From contig NZ_JAIRAU010000008.1 of NCBI RefSeq assembly GCF_020073745.1, forward strand, positions 62,001 through 126,000: DNA of 64,000 bases, in the 5' to 3' direction. Source of the stretch: Nannocystis pusilla (lineage in GTDB: Bacteria; Myxococcota_A; Polyangia; Nannocystales; Nannocystaceae). Of the stretch, positions 8,957 through 16,965 are shown in pieces. The notes beneath the pieces were generated by a model, which had not been told where the DNA came from, made no database searches, and saw only the letters and a list, made by a program, of their open reading frames with translations. Position 1 is the first letter of the stretch; the number at the start of each line of letters is the position of its first letter. Made by a program: the position numbers and the translations under genes.

Positions 8957-9922
8957 ATGATGATGGAGAACGACCTCGCGCAGCGTCAAGGGGCCGAAGA
9001 GAAGGCTTGGCGCTCGGCCCTGGAGGCATTGTGGAGGCAACAGAGCAAGTGGTCTCGCCAGGCGGACGAGTTGAAGCGAAGCCACCAGAACTGGACGGGC
9101 CCGATCGTCCTGGCGACTTTCCTCGGCGTCGCGCTGGGGACGCTGACACCGCAGATCTCGGCATGGACGACAGCGCTTAACGGACCGGCATACATCCCGC
9201 AAGTGTGCAGCGCGTGTGCCAGCGTTCTGTCCGCAGTGGCGGCGTATCTTTCTGTTCAGTTGTTGAGTCCGCGCAAAGTACAGGACTGGGTGGTGGCTCG
9301 CAGCGTCTCCGAGGCCCTTAAGTCCGAGGGATACCTTTACGCGGCAGGGGTCTCGCCCTACGACGATAGTCAGGCGGCCGCCGAAAGATTGATGTCACGG
9401 ATCGAGGAATTGGAGAAGACGGATACGACGTTCACGCTCCCCGACCCGGATGGGAACCGTCCCGAGCTCTGCGAGCGCCTCTCTGTTGAGGACTATATCG
9501 AAAAACGTGTCAACGCCCAGCTCAAGTACTACCGGGCCTACTCACAGACGTATTCTAAGCAGCTCGCGTGCTGGCGTAGGACCGGCATCGGGCTGGGAGT
9601 GGTCTTGGTGGGCCTGGGGGCGCTGGGAACGTTCCTGGACAAGCAGGCTCTAACGGTGTGGATGGCGGTGGTAACGACGGCAATCGCCACGATGACGGCC
9701 TATGTGTACGGCAGCCGGATCGAATCCCTCGCCTCGGCCTACTTCGCGACGGCAGAGCGTCTCGAGCGCTTGACGAGACGCTGGAATACGCTCGTGAACC
9801 GCACTGAAGCAGCCCGCAACCAGCTAATCCTGGATTGCGAGGCTGTGCTATCCGCGCAGAACCGTAGCTGGAGCAGCGAATGGGCGTTCCATGATGACGC
9901 ACGCACGCGTCCCGGACCATGA
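8957..9922 (+). CDS. SLATT/DUF4231-type membrane protein, tandem 2TM units
   Basis: A 321-aa predicted inner-membrane protein with two pairs of TM helices (about 48-66 and 84-104; 209-226 and 231-251). Each pair is preceded by a charged helix and followed by another (VQLLSPRKVQDWVVARSVSE; VYGSRIESLASAYFATAERLERL). This matches the SLATT layout, a 2TM family proposed to form pores when triggered by an NTPase or nucleotide sensor, here as two units in tandem. It lies 46 bp behind the SAV_2336-type gene, with GGAGAGG before a run of ATG codons at 8957, 8960 and 8963; any could be the start. I infer it is a second, membrane-acting effector of the same system. Confidence 0.75.
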   Translation: MMMENDLAQRQGAEEKAWRSALEALWRQQSKWSRQADELKRSHQNWTGPIVLATFLGVALGTLTPQISAWTTALNGPAYIPQVCSACASVLSAVAAYLSVQLLSPRKVQDWVVARSVSEALKSEGYLYAAGVSPYDDSQAAAERLMSRIEELEKTDTTFTLPDPDGNRPELCERLSVEDYIEKRVNAQLKYYRAYSQTYSKQLACWRRTGIGLGVVLVGLGALGTFLDKQALTVWMAVVTTAIATMTAYVYGSRIESLASAYFATAERLERLTRRWNTLVNRTEAARNQLILDCEAVLSAQNRSWSSEWAFHDDARTRPGP

Positions 9923-10583
9923 AAACGACGCCGGTGCGCCGTTGCCATCTCGATCCTCGCGCTTGCCCGGGACATAGCCGCCGATGCGGCTCCGTCGCGC
10001 CGGCGCAGCAGCCCCAGCTTCAGGCCGTTCGCTCGTAGCGATCACCGGAGAAGGGCTGAGCTCGTCGAGGAGATCGAACTCGTCGATCGCATCATCCCAC
10101 TCCGCAAGTTCATCGGCCCGGAAGAGCTGGCGATGTGGGACGAGGATACTCGGGAGCCACGACGCCGCTCCCAAAATGAGCAGCGCCTCCGCCGAGATCG
10201 AGACCGAGGCCGCGGCGCGGCGCGGCGCGGCCCGCGGTGGCCGACAACCTCGGCCGCCCTGCCCTGGAGCTGGAGGCCCGCCAGGATCTCGGCCCACGGC
10301 GCGAGCGTCCCCAGCGGGCATCCGCTTCGCTGGACGACAGGTCAAATTTCTGGGAAAGCGGCGTGGCGAGCTTCGCCGCGCCGGCGAGCCGGTGACGTAC
10401 CCCGGGCCCGCGGCTGCCCTCGTCACGTCGCGGGCACCTGTCTGGAAGGCCAGCCCCGTGCGCAAGTCCAAGCTCGACGGCAAAAAAGGCCACCAAGGCC
10501 GCCAAGGCCGCGCCGCCCCCGCTCTTCGGCGGAATAGCGCGTGCGTTGTCTCACGTTCCGCTTAGGCTCCGCCGGGGGAGGCG
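9923..10583. other. Intergenic stretch, no convincing gene
   Basis: About 660 bp of very GC-rich DNA. Both strands are open because stop codons are rare, but the translations are Arg/Ala/Ser-rich and disordered. A short stretch reading LVEEIELVDRIIPLRKFIGPEE (about 10050-10130, plus strand, split here by wording only) could be a gene remnant, but no start or family can be assigned. Confidence 0.4.
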
Positions 10584-10602
10584 GCCGCAGATGATCTGCG
10601 GC
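10584..10602. promoter_or_regulatory. 19-bp palindrome upstream of the TIR-like gene
   Basis: GCCGCAGATGATCTGCGGC is a perfect palindrome around a single central base, ending 43 bp before the TTG start at 10646. Position and symmetry fit an operator for a dimeric repressor. It could also form a 9-bp hairpin in RNA, but no T-run follows, so a terminator is less likely. Confidence 0.4.
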
Positions 10603-10645
10603 GGACCAAGAAACGCGACTAAAATCGAGAGTCAGGAGCCCCGCC

Positions 10646-11416
10646 TTGGCCACCATCTCCTTTCCAGGCACCCAACAGCAGCTCGAACAACTCGTCAGCA
10701 GTCTTGGGATCGATGGCGATTGGACGGATTCGGGTTCAAACCGTCATTTCACAAGCAAGCCGCTCGGCGGGATCATGTGCTACTCCCCGAGCACAAACAA
10801 CATCTGGTTTCAGGGCAAGGCGGCCGGGAAAGCCGCGCTCGAACAAGCTTTGACGGCGGCGCTCCGTGGCCCGCTGCCGCCGGTAGCCGGAAGTCCGCCT
10901 CCGCCACTGGGTAGCGCGGGCCCTGCGCAACCTGTCGCCAACGGAACTCGCATCTTCGTGGTTCACGGCCACGATGAGCAGGCGCGGGACCAACTTGAAC
11001 TGGTGCTTCACAAGCTCGGGTTGGAGCCTTTTGTGCTCCAGAACAGTGGCGGAGGCGGCTTGACGATCATCGAAGCTCTTGAAAAGGAGATCGCTACTCC
11101 TAATCGCACACATTTCGGAATCGTGCTGATGACGCCCGATGACATGGGGTACTCTGCTAAGGATGGGGCCTCTGCTGCCGCCCCGCGAGCTCGGCAGAAT
11201 GTCGTACTTGAGATGGGCATGATGATTGCGGCATTGACGCGGTCTAAGGTTGCTATCCTGAAGAAGGGGCATCTTGAGACGCCTTCTGATGCCGCCGGCA
11301 TCCTGTACAAGGGCTTCAACATGCACGTGAAAGAGGTTGTACCTTGGCTGGTCGATCGGCTGCGACATGCCGGCATCAATGTTTCGGCCGATTTGGTCAC
11401 TCGCGCCTCCGCATAG
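10646..11416 (+). CDS. TIR-like nucleotide-binding protein (PF10137-type)
   Basis: A 256-aa protein in two parts. Residues 1-75 form a small domain with the pattern GDWTDSGSNRHFTSKPLGG then CYSPSTNNIWFQGKAAGK, often seen before this TIR type. Residues about 100-230 are the TIR-like domain: IFVVHGHDEQARDQLELVL, FGIVLMTPDDMG, and NVVLEMGMMIAAL with the Glu expected for NAD cleavage. Such proteins serve as NAD-depleting effectors in CBASS-like and related defence. The start is TTG 10646, preceded by AGGAG at a good distance. RNase HI follows after 9 bp, forming a two-gene operon. The region is visibly less GC-rich than its surroundings, suggesting transfer. Confidence 0.8.
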   Translation: MATISFPGTQQQLEQLVSSLGIDGDWTDSGSNRHFTSKPLGGIMCYSPSTNNIWFQGKAAGKAALEQALTAALRGPLPPVAGSPPPPLGSAGPAQPVANGTRIFVVHGHDEQARDQLELVLHKLGLEPFVLQNSGGGGLTIIEALEKEIATPNRTHFGIVLMTPDDMGYSAKDGASAAAPRARQNVVLEMGMMIAALTRSKVAILKKGHLETPSDAAGILYKGFNMHVKEVVPWLVDRLRHAGINVSADLVTRASA

Positions 11417-11425
11417 GAGCGCCGG

Positions 11426-11896
11426 ATGCACGTCGATGAAGTCAATACCGGACGTTCCCAAGTCGAGCTCTTCACAGACGGAGCTTGCTCGGGAAATCCG
11501 GGACCGGGGGGATGGGCCTACATCCTTCGGCATTCTCGAACTGGAACGGAGATCGAGGCTTCGGGCGGCGAAGCCGCGACGACCAACCAGCGAATGGAAC
11601 TCACCGCTGCTCTCAAGGGGTTGGAGGCGTTGAAGTTGCCTTGCGCCGTTACCCTATACTCCGATTCGCAGTATGTCACGAAAGGTATAACGGAATGGCT
11701 GCCCAATTGGCAGGCAAATGGGTGGAGATCGGCAAATCGGAAGCCGGTAAAGAATCAAGACTTGTGGATGTCCGTGGCGGGCATGTTGGCCCGCCATATA
11801 GTCAAGCCGGTCTGGGTGCGCGGACACTCGGGTCATCCGGAGAACGAACGGTGCGACAAATTAGCCGTCGCGGCGGCCCGCAAATTCGCGCTTTGA
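11426..11896 (+). CDS. rnhA: Ribonuclease HI
   Basis: A 156-aa enzyme that cuts the RNA strand of RNA-DNA hybrids. The metal-binding acidic residues are all present: Asp18 ([14 protein letters not shown]), Glu58 (TNQRMELTA), Asp80 (YSDSQYV) and Asp144 (NERCDKLA), with the catalytic-loop His in [10 protein letters not shown] (His134). Length and layout match bacterial RNase HI. It follows the TIR-like gene by 9 bp, with AGGAG in the gap, so the two are probably co-transcribed. A chromosomal housekeeping copy would not normally sit beside a TIR effector in a lower-GC patch, so this one may be an accessory copy with a defence role; that part is inference. Confidence 0.9.
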   Translation: MHVDEVNTGRSQVELFTDGACSGNPGPGGWAYILRHSRTGTEIEASGGEAATTNQRMELTAALKGLEALKLPCAVTLYSDSQYVTKGITEWLPNWQANGWRSANRKPVKNQDLWMSVAGMLARHIVKPVWVRGHSGHPENERCDKLAVAAARKFAL

Positions 11897-11902
11897 AGAC
11901 AG

Positions 11903-11969
11903 CTAGGCTTCGGATACTCGGAAGGCGGTTAGGTTGGTATCCCCATGGGCCTTCCCAGTACGGTTCCAC
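11903..11969 (-). pseudogene. Detached 3' end of the HNH-like gene
   Basis: Read on the minus strand, joining 14696 directly to 11961 across the IS66 element restores a frame from WWN through RTGKAHGDTNLTAFRVSEA to a TAG at 11903-11905. These 21 residues are the original C-terminus of the HNH-like protein encoded at 14576-15415, separated by the IS insertion. The bases 11962-11969 (GGTTCCAC) are one copy of the target duplication. Confidence 0.8.
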
Positions 11970-12037
11970 GTATCCGTCCGACGTAGTGCGTCGTGACCGG
12001 CCTCCGCCGAGGCTCTACAAGGGCTCGCGGAGGATCG

Positions 12038-12244
12038 ATGACCTCGAAGAAGAACGACGACTCGGACACGCGCGGCGCGGTCGTGGTGCAGCCCAGAACA
12101 CCGCCTCGAGGAAGCTTCTCGTTGCTGCTGCCCCCCAACATGGTGTGGGAGGAGCACCCCGTGGCGGGTGGGATCCGACTGGACTTTCGGATTGCGACGG
12201 CGAAGGACATCGTAAAGCGGATCCGGGAGCGAGGTGATGGGTGA
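12038..12244 (+). CDS. IS66-borne small protein of unknown function (copy 1)
   Basis: A 68-aa protein starting at ATG 12038 after GGAGGATCG. Its charged N-terminus MTSKKNDDSDTRG is followed by SFSLLLPPNMVWEEHPVAGG and FRIATAKDIVKRIRERGDG. Its stop overlaps the tnpA GTG start, so it belongs to the element's operon. Standard IS66 elements carry tnpA, tnpB and tnpC; this extra first gene is not usual. It is retained in the second copy. No family is recognised. Confidence 0.6.
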   Translation: MTSKKNDDSDTRGAVVVQPRTPPRGSFSLLLPPNMVWEEHPVAGGIRLDFRIATAKDIVKRIRERGDG

Positions 12245-12582
12245 AGGCGCTCGAGACGAGCTCCGTATGGCGGGAGCGGGTCGAGGCATGGGCCCGGAGC
12301 GGCCTGACGTGCAAGGAGTACGCGGCGAAGATCGGCGTCAACCCGCATACGCTCGCAGGCTGGCGGTGGAAGCTGCGACGGCGGACAGCGGCAACCGCAT
12401 CGACGAAGACTCGCGCGCCGGCCGCTGATCTCGTCGACGTGACGGAGCAGGTCGCGGCTGCGCTGGCGAAAGAGGTCGGAGTCATCGAGGTCGAGCTCGG
12501 CGGAGCGCTGGTCCGGGTCCGCGGCGAGGTCGACGCTGAGATGCTCGTACGATTGCTGAGCGCGATCGGAGGTCGTCGATGA
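12241..12582 (+). CDS. tnpA: IS66 accessory protein TnpA (copy 1)
   Basis: A 113-aa DNA-binding protein needed for IS66 transposition. The helix-turn-helix lies in GLTCKEYAAKIGVNPHTLAG and TLAGWRWKLRR; the family's C-terminal strand-helix is VELGGALVRVRGEVDAEMLV. It starts at GTG 12241 inside the end of the small upstream gene and overlaps tnpB by 4 bp (ATGA), as is usual for these elements. Confidence 0.9.
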   Translation: MKALETSSVWRERVEAWARSGLTCKEYAAKIGVNPHTLAGWRWKLRRRTAATASTKTRAPAADLVDVTEQVAAALAKEVGVIEVELGGALVRVRGEVDAEMLVRLLSAIGGRR

Positions 12583-12911
12583 TCCCCTCAAACGTGCGGG
12601 TCTTCGTATGCCCGGAGCCGCAGGACATGCGGCGTGGCTTCGATCGGCTGGCGCTGACGGTCCGTGCAGAGATGGGCGGCGATCCGCGGAACGGTGCATT
12701 CTTCGTCTTCGTCAGCCGGCGCGGTGATCGGCTCAAGCTCTTGTGGTGGGACCAGACCGGCTACGCGCTGCTGTACAAGCGGCTGCATCGCGCGACGACG
12801 CAGGCGCCGAGAGCCACCGACGCGTCGCAGCGGGCGATCGAGATCGACCAACGCAGCCTCGCCGCGCTGCTCCGGGGCGTCCCGCGAGAGGCGGTGCGAA
12901 AACGCTCTTGA
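12579..12911 (+). CDS. tnpB: IS66 accessory protein TnpB (copy 1)
   Basis: A 110-aa IS66 Orf2-like protein with the hallmark blocks PQDMRRGFDRLALTV, FFVFVSRRGDRLKLLWWD and GYALLYKRL. It is required with TnpA and TnpC for transposition; its biochemical activity is unknown. ATG 12579 overlaps the tnpA stop. Confidence 0.92.
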   Translation: MIPSNVRVFVCPEPQDMRRGFDRLALTVRAEMGGDPRNGAFFVFVSRRGDRLKLLWWDQTGYALLYKRLHRATTQAPRATDASQRAIEIDQRSLAALLRGVPREAVRKRS

Positions 12912-12941
12912 CGTGGACGCGCGGATCCGTACAACGAGCGC

Positions 12942-14642
12942 GTGACCGAGGCCGAGGCCGAGCAACTCCGAGGAGAGCTCCACGCGCTGCGCGAGGCGCT
13001 TGCGAATGCGACCTCGGACCGAGAGCGGTACCGGGCGCTCTACATGCAGCTCCTGGAGCGCTGCCGGCTGCTCGAGCGAGGCATCGTCGTCGGACAGAAG
13101 GCGGAGCGTGACCGCGGTGGCGATGAGGCGCAGCTGTCGATGCAGCTGCTCGGCATGCTGCTGAGCCCGGACGAAGCCGAGGCGGTCGCCGAGGACGACG
13201 GTCTGGACGACGCGCTGAGCGACGCGCTCGACGAGGACGACGGCGCCGGCGACGGTGACGGTGACACCGGACCGCGTGACACGTGTGCACCGCGGCGGCC
13301 CCGTCGCGGGCGGCGCAAGCTGCCGGAGGCGCTGCCCCGGGTCGAGATCGAGGTCCTGCCGCCGGAGGTGCTGCAGGAGGGCCTGTCGAGCTTCCGGCGG
13401 ATCGGCGAGGTCGTCAGCGAGGTGGTCGAGCGTCGTCCGGCCTCGCTGGTGGTCGCGCGAATCGTCCGGCCGAAGTTTGCCCGCAAGGACGATCCGGCGG
13501 AGACGATCGCAGAGCAGCTGGCCCAAGAGACAGCCGCGAGCCCGACCGTGGTGATCGCGCCGCCGCCGGAGCGGCCGATCGAGCGCGGCCTGGCCGGCCC
13601 CGGCCTCCTGGCGCACACGATCGTCCAGCGCTGGCAGGACCACATGCCGAGCAACCGCCAGGAGGCGATCTACGCCCGCGAGGGTCTCGTGCTCTCGCGC
13701 CAGACGATCTGCAGCTGGCATCAACAGCTCGCCGACCTCGTCGAACCGCTGGTCGAGGCGATGCTGGCCGACGCCTTCCGGTCGCCCTACCTCTGCGTCG
13801 ACGCGACGGGGGTGCTCGTGCAGGCGTCCGAGCAGTGCCAGCGAGCTCACTTCTGGGTGCTGATAGCACCCGGCCGGCACGTGCTGTATCGATTCTCGCA
13901 CAAGCACGACAGCGAGGCCGTCGATCGCCTGCTCGCGGGCTACGAGGGCTACCTCGTCGCCGACGCGCACTCGGTCTACGATCACCTCTACGCCCGTGAC
14001 AGCGTCGTCGAAGTCGCGTGCTGGTCCCACTGTCGGCGCTATTTCTACAAGACGCTGGGCACCGAGCCGGAGCTGGCGAGGCACGCGCTCGGGCTGATCC
14101 GCAAGCTCTTCAAGGTCGAGGAGAAGCTCGCCGACGAGGCTCGCAAGAAGCGCGAGTCGGTGCGCCGGAAGGTCTCGGCGCCGATCGTCGACGCCTTCTT
14201 CGCATGGTGCGACACGCAGGCCGAGGCCGCCCTGGACGGCTCGCCGCTGGCCGCCGCGCTGACCTACGCTCGCAACCAGCGGGCGGCCCTGCGCCGTTTC
14301 CTCGACGACGGCCGCCTGCCCCTCGACAACAACATCTCCGAGCGCGCGCTCCGGCGCGAGGCCGTCGGCCGCAAAAACTGGCTCTTCGTCGGCAGCGACG
14401 ACGGCGCGCGCGCCAACACCGTCTTCGTGTCCCTGCTCGCAAGCTGCCAGATGCACGCCATCGAGCCCCTCAGCTACCTCCGCGACCTCCTCTGCCTGCT
14501 GCCCTCCTGGCCGCGCTCCCGCGTCCTCGAGCTCGCCCCCGTCTCCTGGCGCGAGACGCTCCAGAAGCCAGAGGCTCAGCAGCGGCTCGCCGCCAACGTC
14601 TTCCGCCGTATCGCGCTCGGCGAGCATCCGCTCCCGGTGTAG
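12942..14642 (+). CDS. tnpC: IS66 transposase TnpC (copy 1)
   Basis: A 566-aa DDE transposase. The N-terminal coiled leucine-rich region includes QLSMQLLGMLLSPDEAEA and is followed by an acidic linker. The zinc-binding/HTH block contains LPRVEIEVLPPEV, and the catalytic core has YLCVDATGVLV (first Asp), YLVADAHSVYDHLYA (second Asp) and LPLDNNISERALR with the last Glu. Length and order fit intact IS66 transposases. It starts at GTG 12942, 30 bp after tnpB. It differs from the second copy by Asp versus Gly after YDHLYAR. The C-terminal end KNWLFVGSDDGARAN is intact, so the copy should be active. Confidence 0.95.
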   Translation: MTEAEAEQLRGELHALREALANATSDRERYRALYMQLLERCRLLERGIVVGQKAERDRGGDEAQLSMQLLGMLLSPDEAEAVAEDDGLDDALSDALDEDDGAGDGDGDTGPRDTCAPRRPRRGRRKLPEALPRVEIEVLPPEVLQEGLSSFRRIGEVVSEVVERRPASLVVARIVRPKFARKDDPAETIAEQLAQETAASPTVVIAPPPERPIERGLAGPGLLAHTIVQRWQDHMPSNRQEAIYAREGLVLSRQTICSWHQQLADLVEPLVEAMLADAFRSPYLCVDATGVLVQASEQCQRAHFWVLIAPGRHVLYRFSHKHDSEAVDRLLAGYEGYLVADAHSVYDHLYARDSVVEVACWSHCRRYFYKTLGTEPELARHALGLIRKLFKVEEKLADEARKKRESVRRKVSAPIVDAFFAWCDTQAEAALDGSPLAAALTYARNQRAALRRFLDDGRLPLDNNISERALRREAVGRKNWLFVGSDDGARANTVFVSLLASCQMHAIEPLSYLRDLLCLLPSWPRSRVLELAPVSWRETLQKPEAQQRLAANVFRRIALGEHPLPV

Positions 14643-15415
14643 CCGACCCGCCCCGCGTAGAGCGAGACGCAGTCAATCGGACGCATACGGTTCCACCACT
14701 CCACCAGGCCACCGGGAGCGACGCGAATCAGGGGCACGTCGACTCGTCCTTGTCCCAAGTAGTCGTTGAGCACCGGGAGCGCGTAGATCCGCTCTCGGAC
14801 CACCATAAAGCCTAGGGGACGCCAGGCGAGCAGATCGCAGAGGGTGCCGACAAACCTCTGCTCGAACTCGAACACAGCGACATCCCGCATCATCCATGCG
14901 TCTTTGTCGGGGTGAACCCAGAAGTACACGAAGAGCCCGCCGGTGTCGGTCAACTTCTCGTCAAAGAAGAACGCGCGCATCTTCTCATCGCCCACCGTCC
15001 GAGGGGTGTGATCTTTCGCGGCGAGCAGATGCCCAAACACTGCCCTGATTACACGGCCCGCGTCGCATTCCACGCGAAGCGGCCAAGGTAGAGCGAGGAT
15101 ACTGCTCAGAGCGGCTTGGGTGCGCCTGCTGGTGTCGACTAGCTCTCGGTCAAAGCCAAGTCCTAGACGCTGATTGTTGCACGTGCCACACAGGGTTCGG
15201 AACTTAGTGCCGTTCTGCGAATACGTCGGTTGTCCGCCTGGGTTCAGGAGATAGACCCCTCGCACGGCGTTCGCCCTCTGCTTGCCTGTGATCTTTTGGA
15301 ACAGGCTGCCCTGCGGCGGCACATGGTCCAGGCCGAGCTTGGCCGGCCGAGCCAAGCACAGATTACACTCGTCCGTGTCGGACCTCTTCGAGATGATCAT
15401 GTGGCGCGGCGGCAT
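14576..15415 (-). CDS. HNH-like (CxxC...HVPP) protein, C-terminus replaced by IS66 sequence
   Basis: A 279-aa frame. The N-terminal zinc-knuckle/HNH-like motif is ECNLCLARPAKLGLDHVPPQ, followed about 45 residues later by FRTLCGTCNNQRLG, giving two CxxC pairs around a DHVPP His typical of HNH-type nucleases. Up to WWN (14697) it is native; the last 38 or so residues are read from the IS66 right end, replacing the natural 21-residue tail preserved at 11903-11969. The nuclease-like motifs are far from the break, so the protein may still work. ATG 15413-15415 is the likely start; ATG 15400 is possible. It converges on the TIR-like/RNase HI pair and may once have formed one defence locus with it. 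Confidence 0.65.
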   Translation of the reverse strand: MPPRHMIISKRSDTDECNLCLARPAKLGLDHVPPQGSLFQKITGKQRANAVRGVYLLNPGGQPTYSQNGTKFRTLCGTCNNQRLGLGFDRELVDTSRRTQAALSSILALPWPLRVECDAGRVIRAVFGHLLAAKDHTPRTVGDEKMRAFFFDEKLTDTGGLFVYFWVHPDKDAWMMRDVAVFEFEQRFVGTLCDLLAWRPLGFMVVRERIYALPVLNDYLGQGRVDVPLIRVAPGGLVEWWNRMRPIDCVSLYAGRVGYTGSGCSPSAIRRKTLAASRC

Positions 15416-15597
15416 GGGCCCGAACCTACCCCATCGTCTCGCCTGTGCCAAGCCCGCGGGGTCGGCACGGCGCAGGAGCACGCCCGCCGGAGCCGGGTCT
15501 CAGAACTGTCACCCATGTCTTGACTTCCACCCGAGGGTCGCCGGGACGGCCAAGCGGATCGACGGATAGTCACAGGTTTGGATAGACCCGAGGCGCC

Positions 15598-15735
15598 ATG
15601 CAGGAATGGCCTCCCGGCGCGCCAGGTCGCCAAGGAGCTGGGGATTGTCAAGGGACGGGCCCGAACACCGAGCGGCGCTACCGGCAGATTCTCGCGGACG
15701 CAGGGCTGCTCGGCGGTGAGCCCGGCGCGCTGCCA
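15598..15735 (+). pseudogene. Possible remnant of an IS21-type transposase N-terminus
   Basis: In one frame the sequence reads RQVAKELGI, and after a frame change ERRYRQILADAGLLGGEPGA; both resemble the start of IS21-family IstA proteins (HTH followed by a linker helix). No continuing frame exists, so it would be a short decayed piece. The rest of 15416-15830 shows nothing else recognisable. The assignment is weak. Confidence 0.3.
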
Positions 15736-15830
15736 GCCGCGATGAGGCGGAGTTCACTCGCCGCGCCGGCGCGGCCCGCTCATTGGGCTTCTCGCTTGCG
15801 CCCGACGCGCCGCCGAAGTAGACCACGAGC

Positions 15831-16643
15831 ATGAACGAGTTCGACGAGCTTAAGGGGACCATCGACGTGTCCAAGGGAGTAGCGGCCGCGAACCCTCTCA
15901 CCATCATGAAGGGGCTAGCGACCTTCTTCGGTCTCGAAACCAACGCAGCACACATGCAGAAGCTGGTCGCCCACGAGTACGAAGAGTTCGTCTTCGATAC
16001 GCTGATGAGTCACACCCGGCGCCTCGACGACCTCGAGGCCAAGCTCCACCGGAACACGTGGACCATGGAAGAGGCACTCCGCGAGCACAACGAAAAGCTA
16101 GCCCAGCTTCAGGCGGTCTTCGACCTGTGGAACGAGAAAGTCGGGTCGCTCGGCGCCAAGCCGAGCGACCTCGCAGCGGTTCTGGAGGTGGGGTTTCGTG
16201 TGTGGAAGGAGAGCGCCGATGCCAAGAAGCGGAAGCTCCTCGGCAACGCCCTGCGCAACGCCTTCGACAAGGATCGCTACGAAGAGGGGCTGACGCTGCG
16301 TCTCATGGACCTTCTCGCCGAGCTTACCTATGGCGACATCCACACGCTCTCGCTTGCGCAGCAGAACCGAGTGACTTGGAAAGAGGCAAGGTCGACTCCC
16401 CCGGACGATGCGCCCAAGTGGCCGCTATGGCCTAACCCGGGCAGTCTCCTGGAGGACCACGCAAAGCGATTGGAAGCCCGCGGCCTAGTCATCGGAAGGG
16501 ATTTTAGTTTAGACTACGCTCGAAACCCTACCCGCAAGGTCGCCAGCATGAACGTCAGGGGGCTGCGAGTTTCCACCGAGCTCGGCGACCGCCTTCTCGA
16601 TCTCGTAGCCGAGCAAGAGGCCAGCCTCGGCGTCCCGGGTTGA
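15831..16643 (+). CDS. Hypothetical protein, mostly helical (270 aa)
   Basis: Starts at ATG 15831. The first half has a short hydrophobic patch (AAANPLTIMKGLATFFGLE) and then a helical region with heptad-like spacing (EEALREHNEKLAQLQAVFDLW). The middle block KRKLLGNALRNAFD is followed by LTLRLMDLLAELTYGDIHTL, a pattern seen in orphan helical proteins near phage-defence genes. The C-terminal third has an aromatic loop KWPLWPNPGSLLEDHAKRL and could be a winged-helix-like cap. Codon use is less GC-extreme than the flanks. It sits alone between a remnant region and the RiPP-like locus. Function unknown. Confidence 0.65.
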   Translation: MNEFDELKGTIDVSKGVAAANPLTIMKGLATFFGLETNAAHMQKLVAHEYEEFVFDTLMSHTRRLDDLEAKLHRNTWTMEEALREHNEKLAQLQAVFDLWNEKVGSLGAKPSDLAAVLEVGFRVWKESADAKKRKLLGNALRNAFDKDRYEEGLTLRLMDLLAELTYGDIHTLSLAQQNRVTWKEARSTPPDDAPKWPLWPNPGSLLEDHAKRLEARGLVIGRDFSLDYARNPTRKVASMNVRGLRVSTELGDRLLDLVAEQEASLGVPG

Positions 16644-16783
16644 CGCTCATACCACGCGGGTGCGCTCCGGCAGGTTGCACGTCGACGGGCACGGCATCGA
16701 CGCCAGCCGCATCCCGGCCCTGGTTCCTCGTCGTTGTTGCAGGCGGCGAGAGCCGCGAGACCGGCGAGCGCGAGACGGCGCAT
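16640..16783 (-). pseudogene. Lipoprotein N-terminal fragment
   Basis: From ATG 16781-16783 the minus strand reads MRRLALAGLAALAACNNDEE, a textbook lipoprotein signal with lipobox LAAC. After PGPGCG the reading becomes Arg/Cys-rich and only another frame looks protein-like, so a frameshift has probably killed it. Nothing else is visible in 16644-16965 apart from the ribosome-binding site of the next gene. Confidence 0.4.
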
Positions 16784-16965
16784 GATGTTCAGGCTAGCGC
16801 GTGCGGCGGTCGATGTCACTCGCCGGGGGCAAGGCCCCACGGCAACCTGCACGACGCCCTATCGATCTAACGCGGTACACCATCGGCCGCGCGTCCCTCC
16901 GCGCACGGCGCCGTGATACGTTGCCGACCCCTCGCGGCTCACCGCGCGGAGGAAGGAAGGGTATC

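Larger units (their letters stand above)
11970..14688 (+). mobile_element. IS66-family insertion sequence, copy 1
   Basis: A complete 2719-bp element. The left end is GTATCCGTCCGACGTAGTGC; the right end, in reverse complement, is GTATGCGTCCGATTGACTGC, giving imperfect terminal inverted repeats. It is flanked by a perfect 8-bp duplication, GGTTCCAC, at 11962-11969 and 14689-14696, the size expected for IS66. It carries four overlapping or closely spaced genes on the plus strand: a 68-aa protein, TnpA, TnpB and TnpC. It interrupts the 3' end of an HNH-like gene. The same element occurs inverted at 52879-55597. Confidence 0.95.

Noticed and set aside
9984..10565. Open frames on both strands after the SLATT gene
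   Set aside because: Disordered composition on both strands and no ribosome-binding site; treated as intergenic.
10584..10602. Palindrome as an intrinsic terminator
   Set aside because: No T-run follows and no gene ends close upstream; an operator role is likelier.
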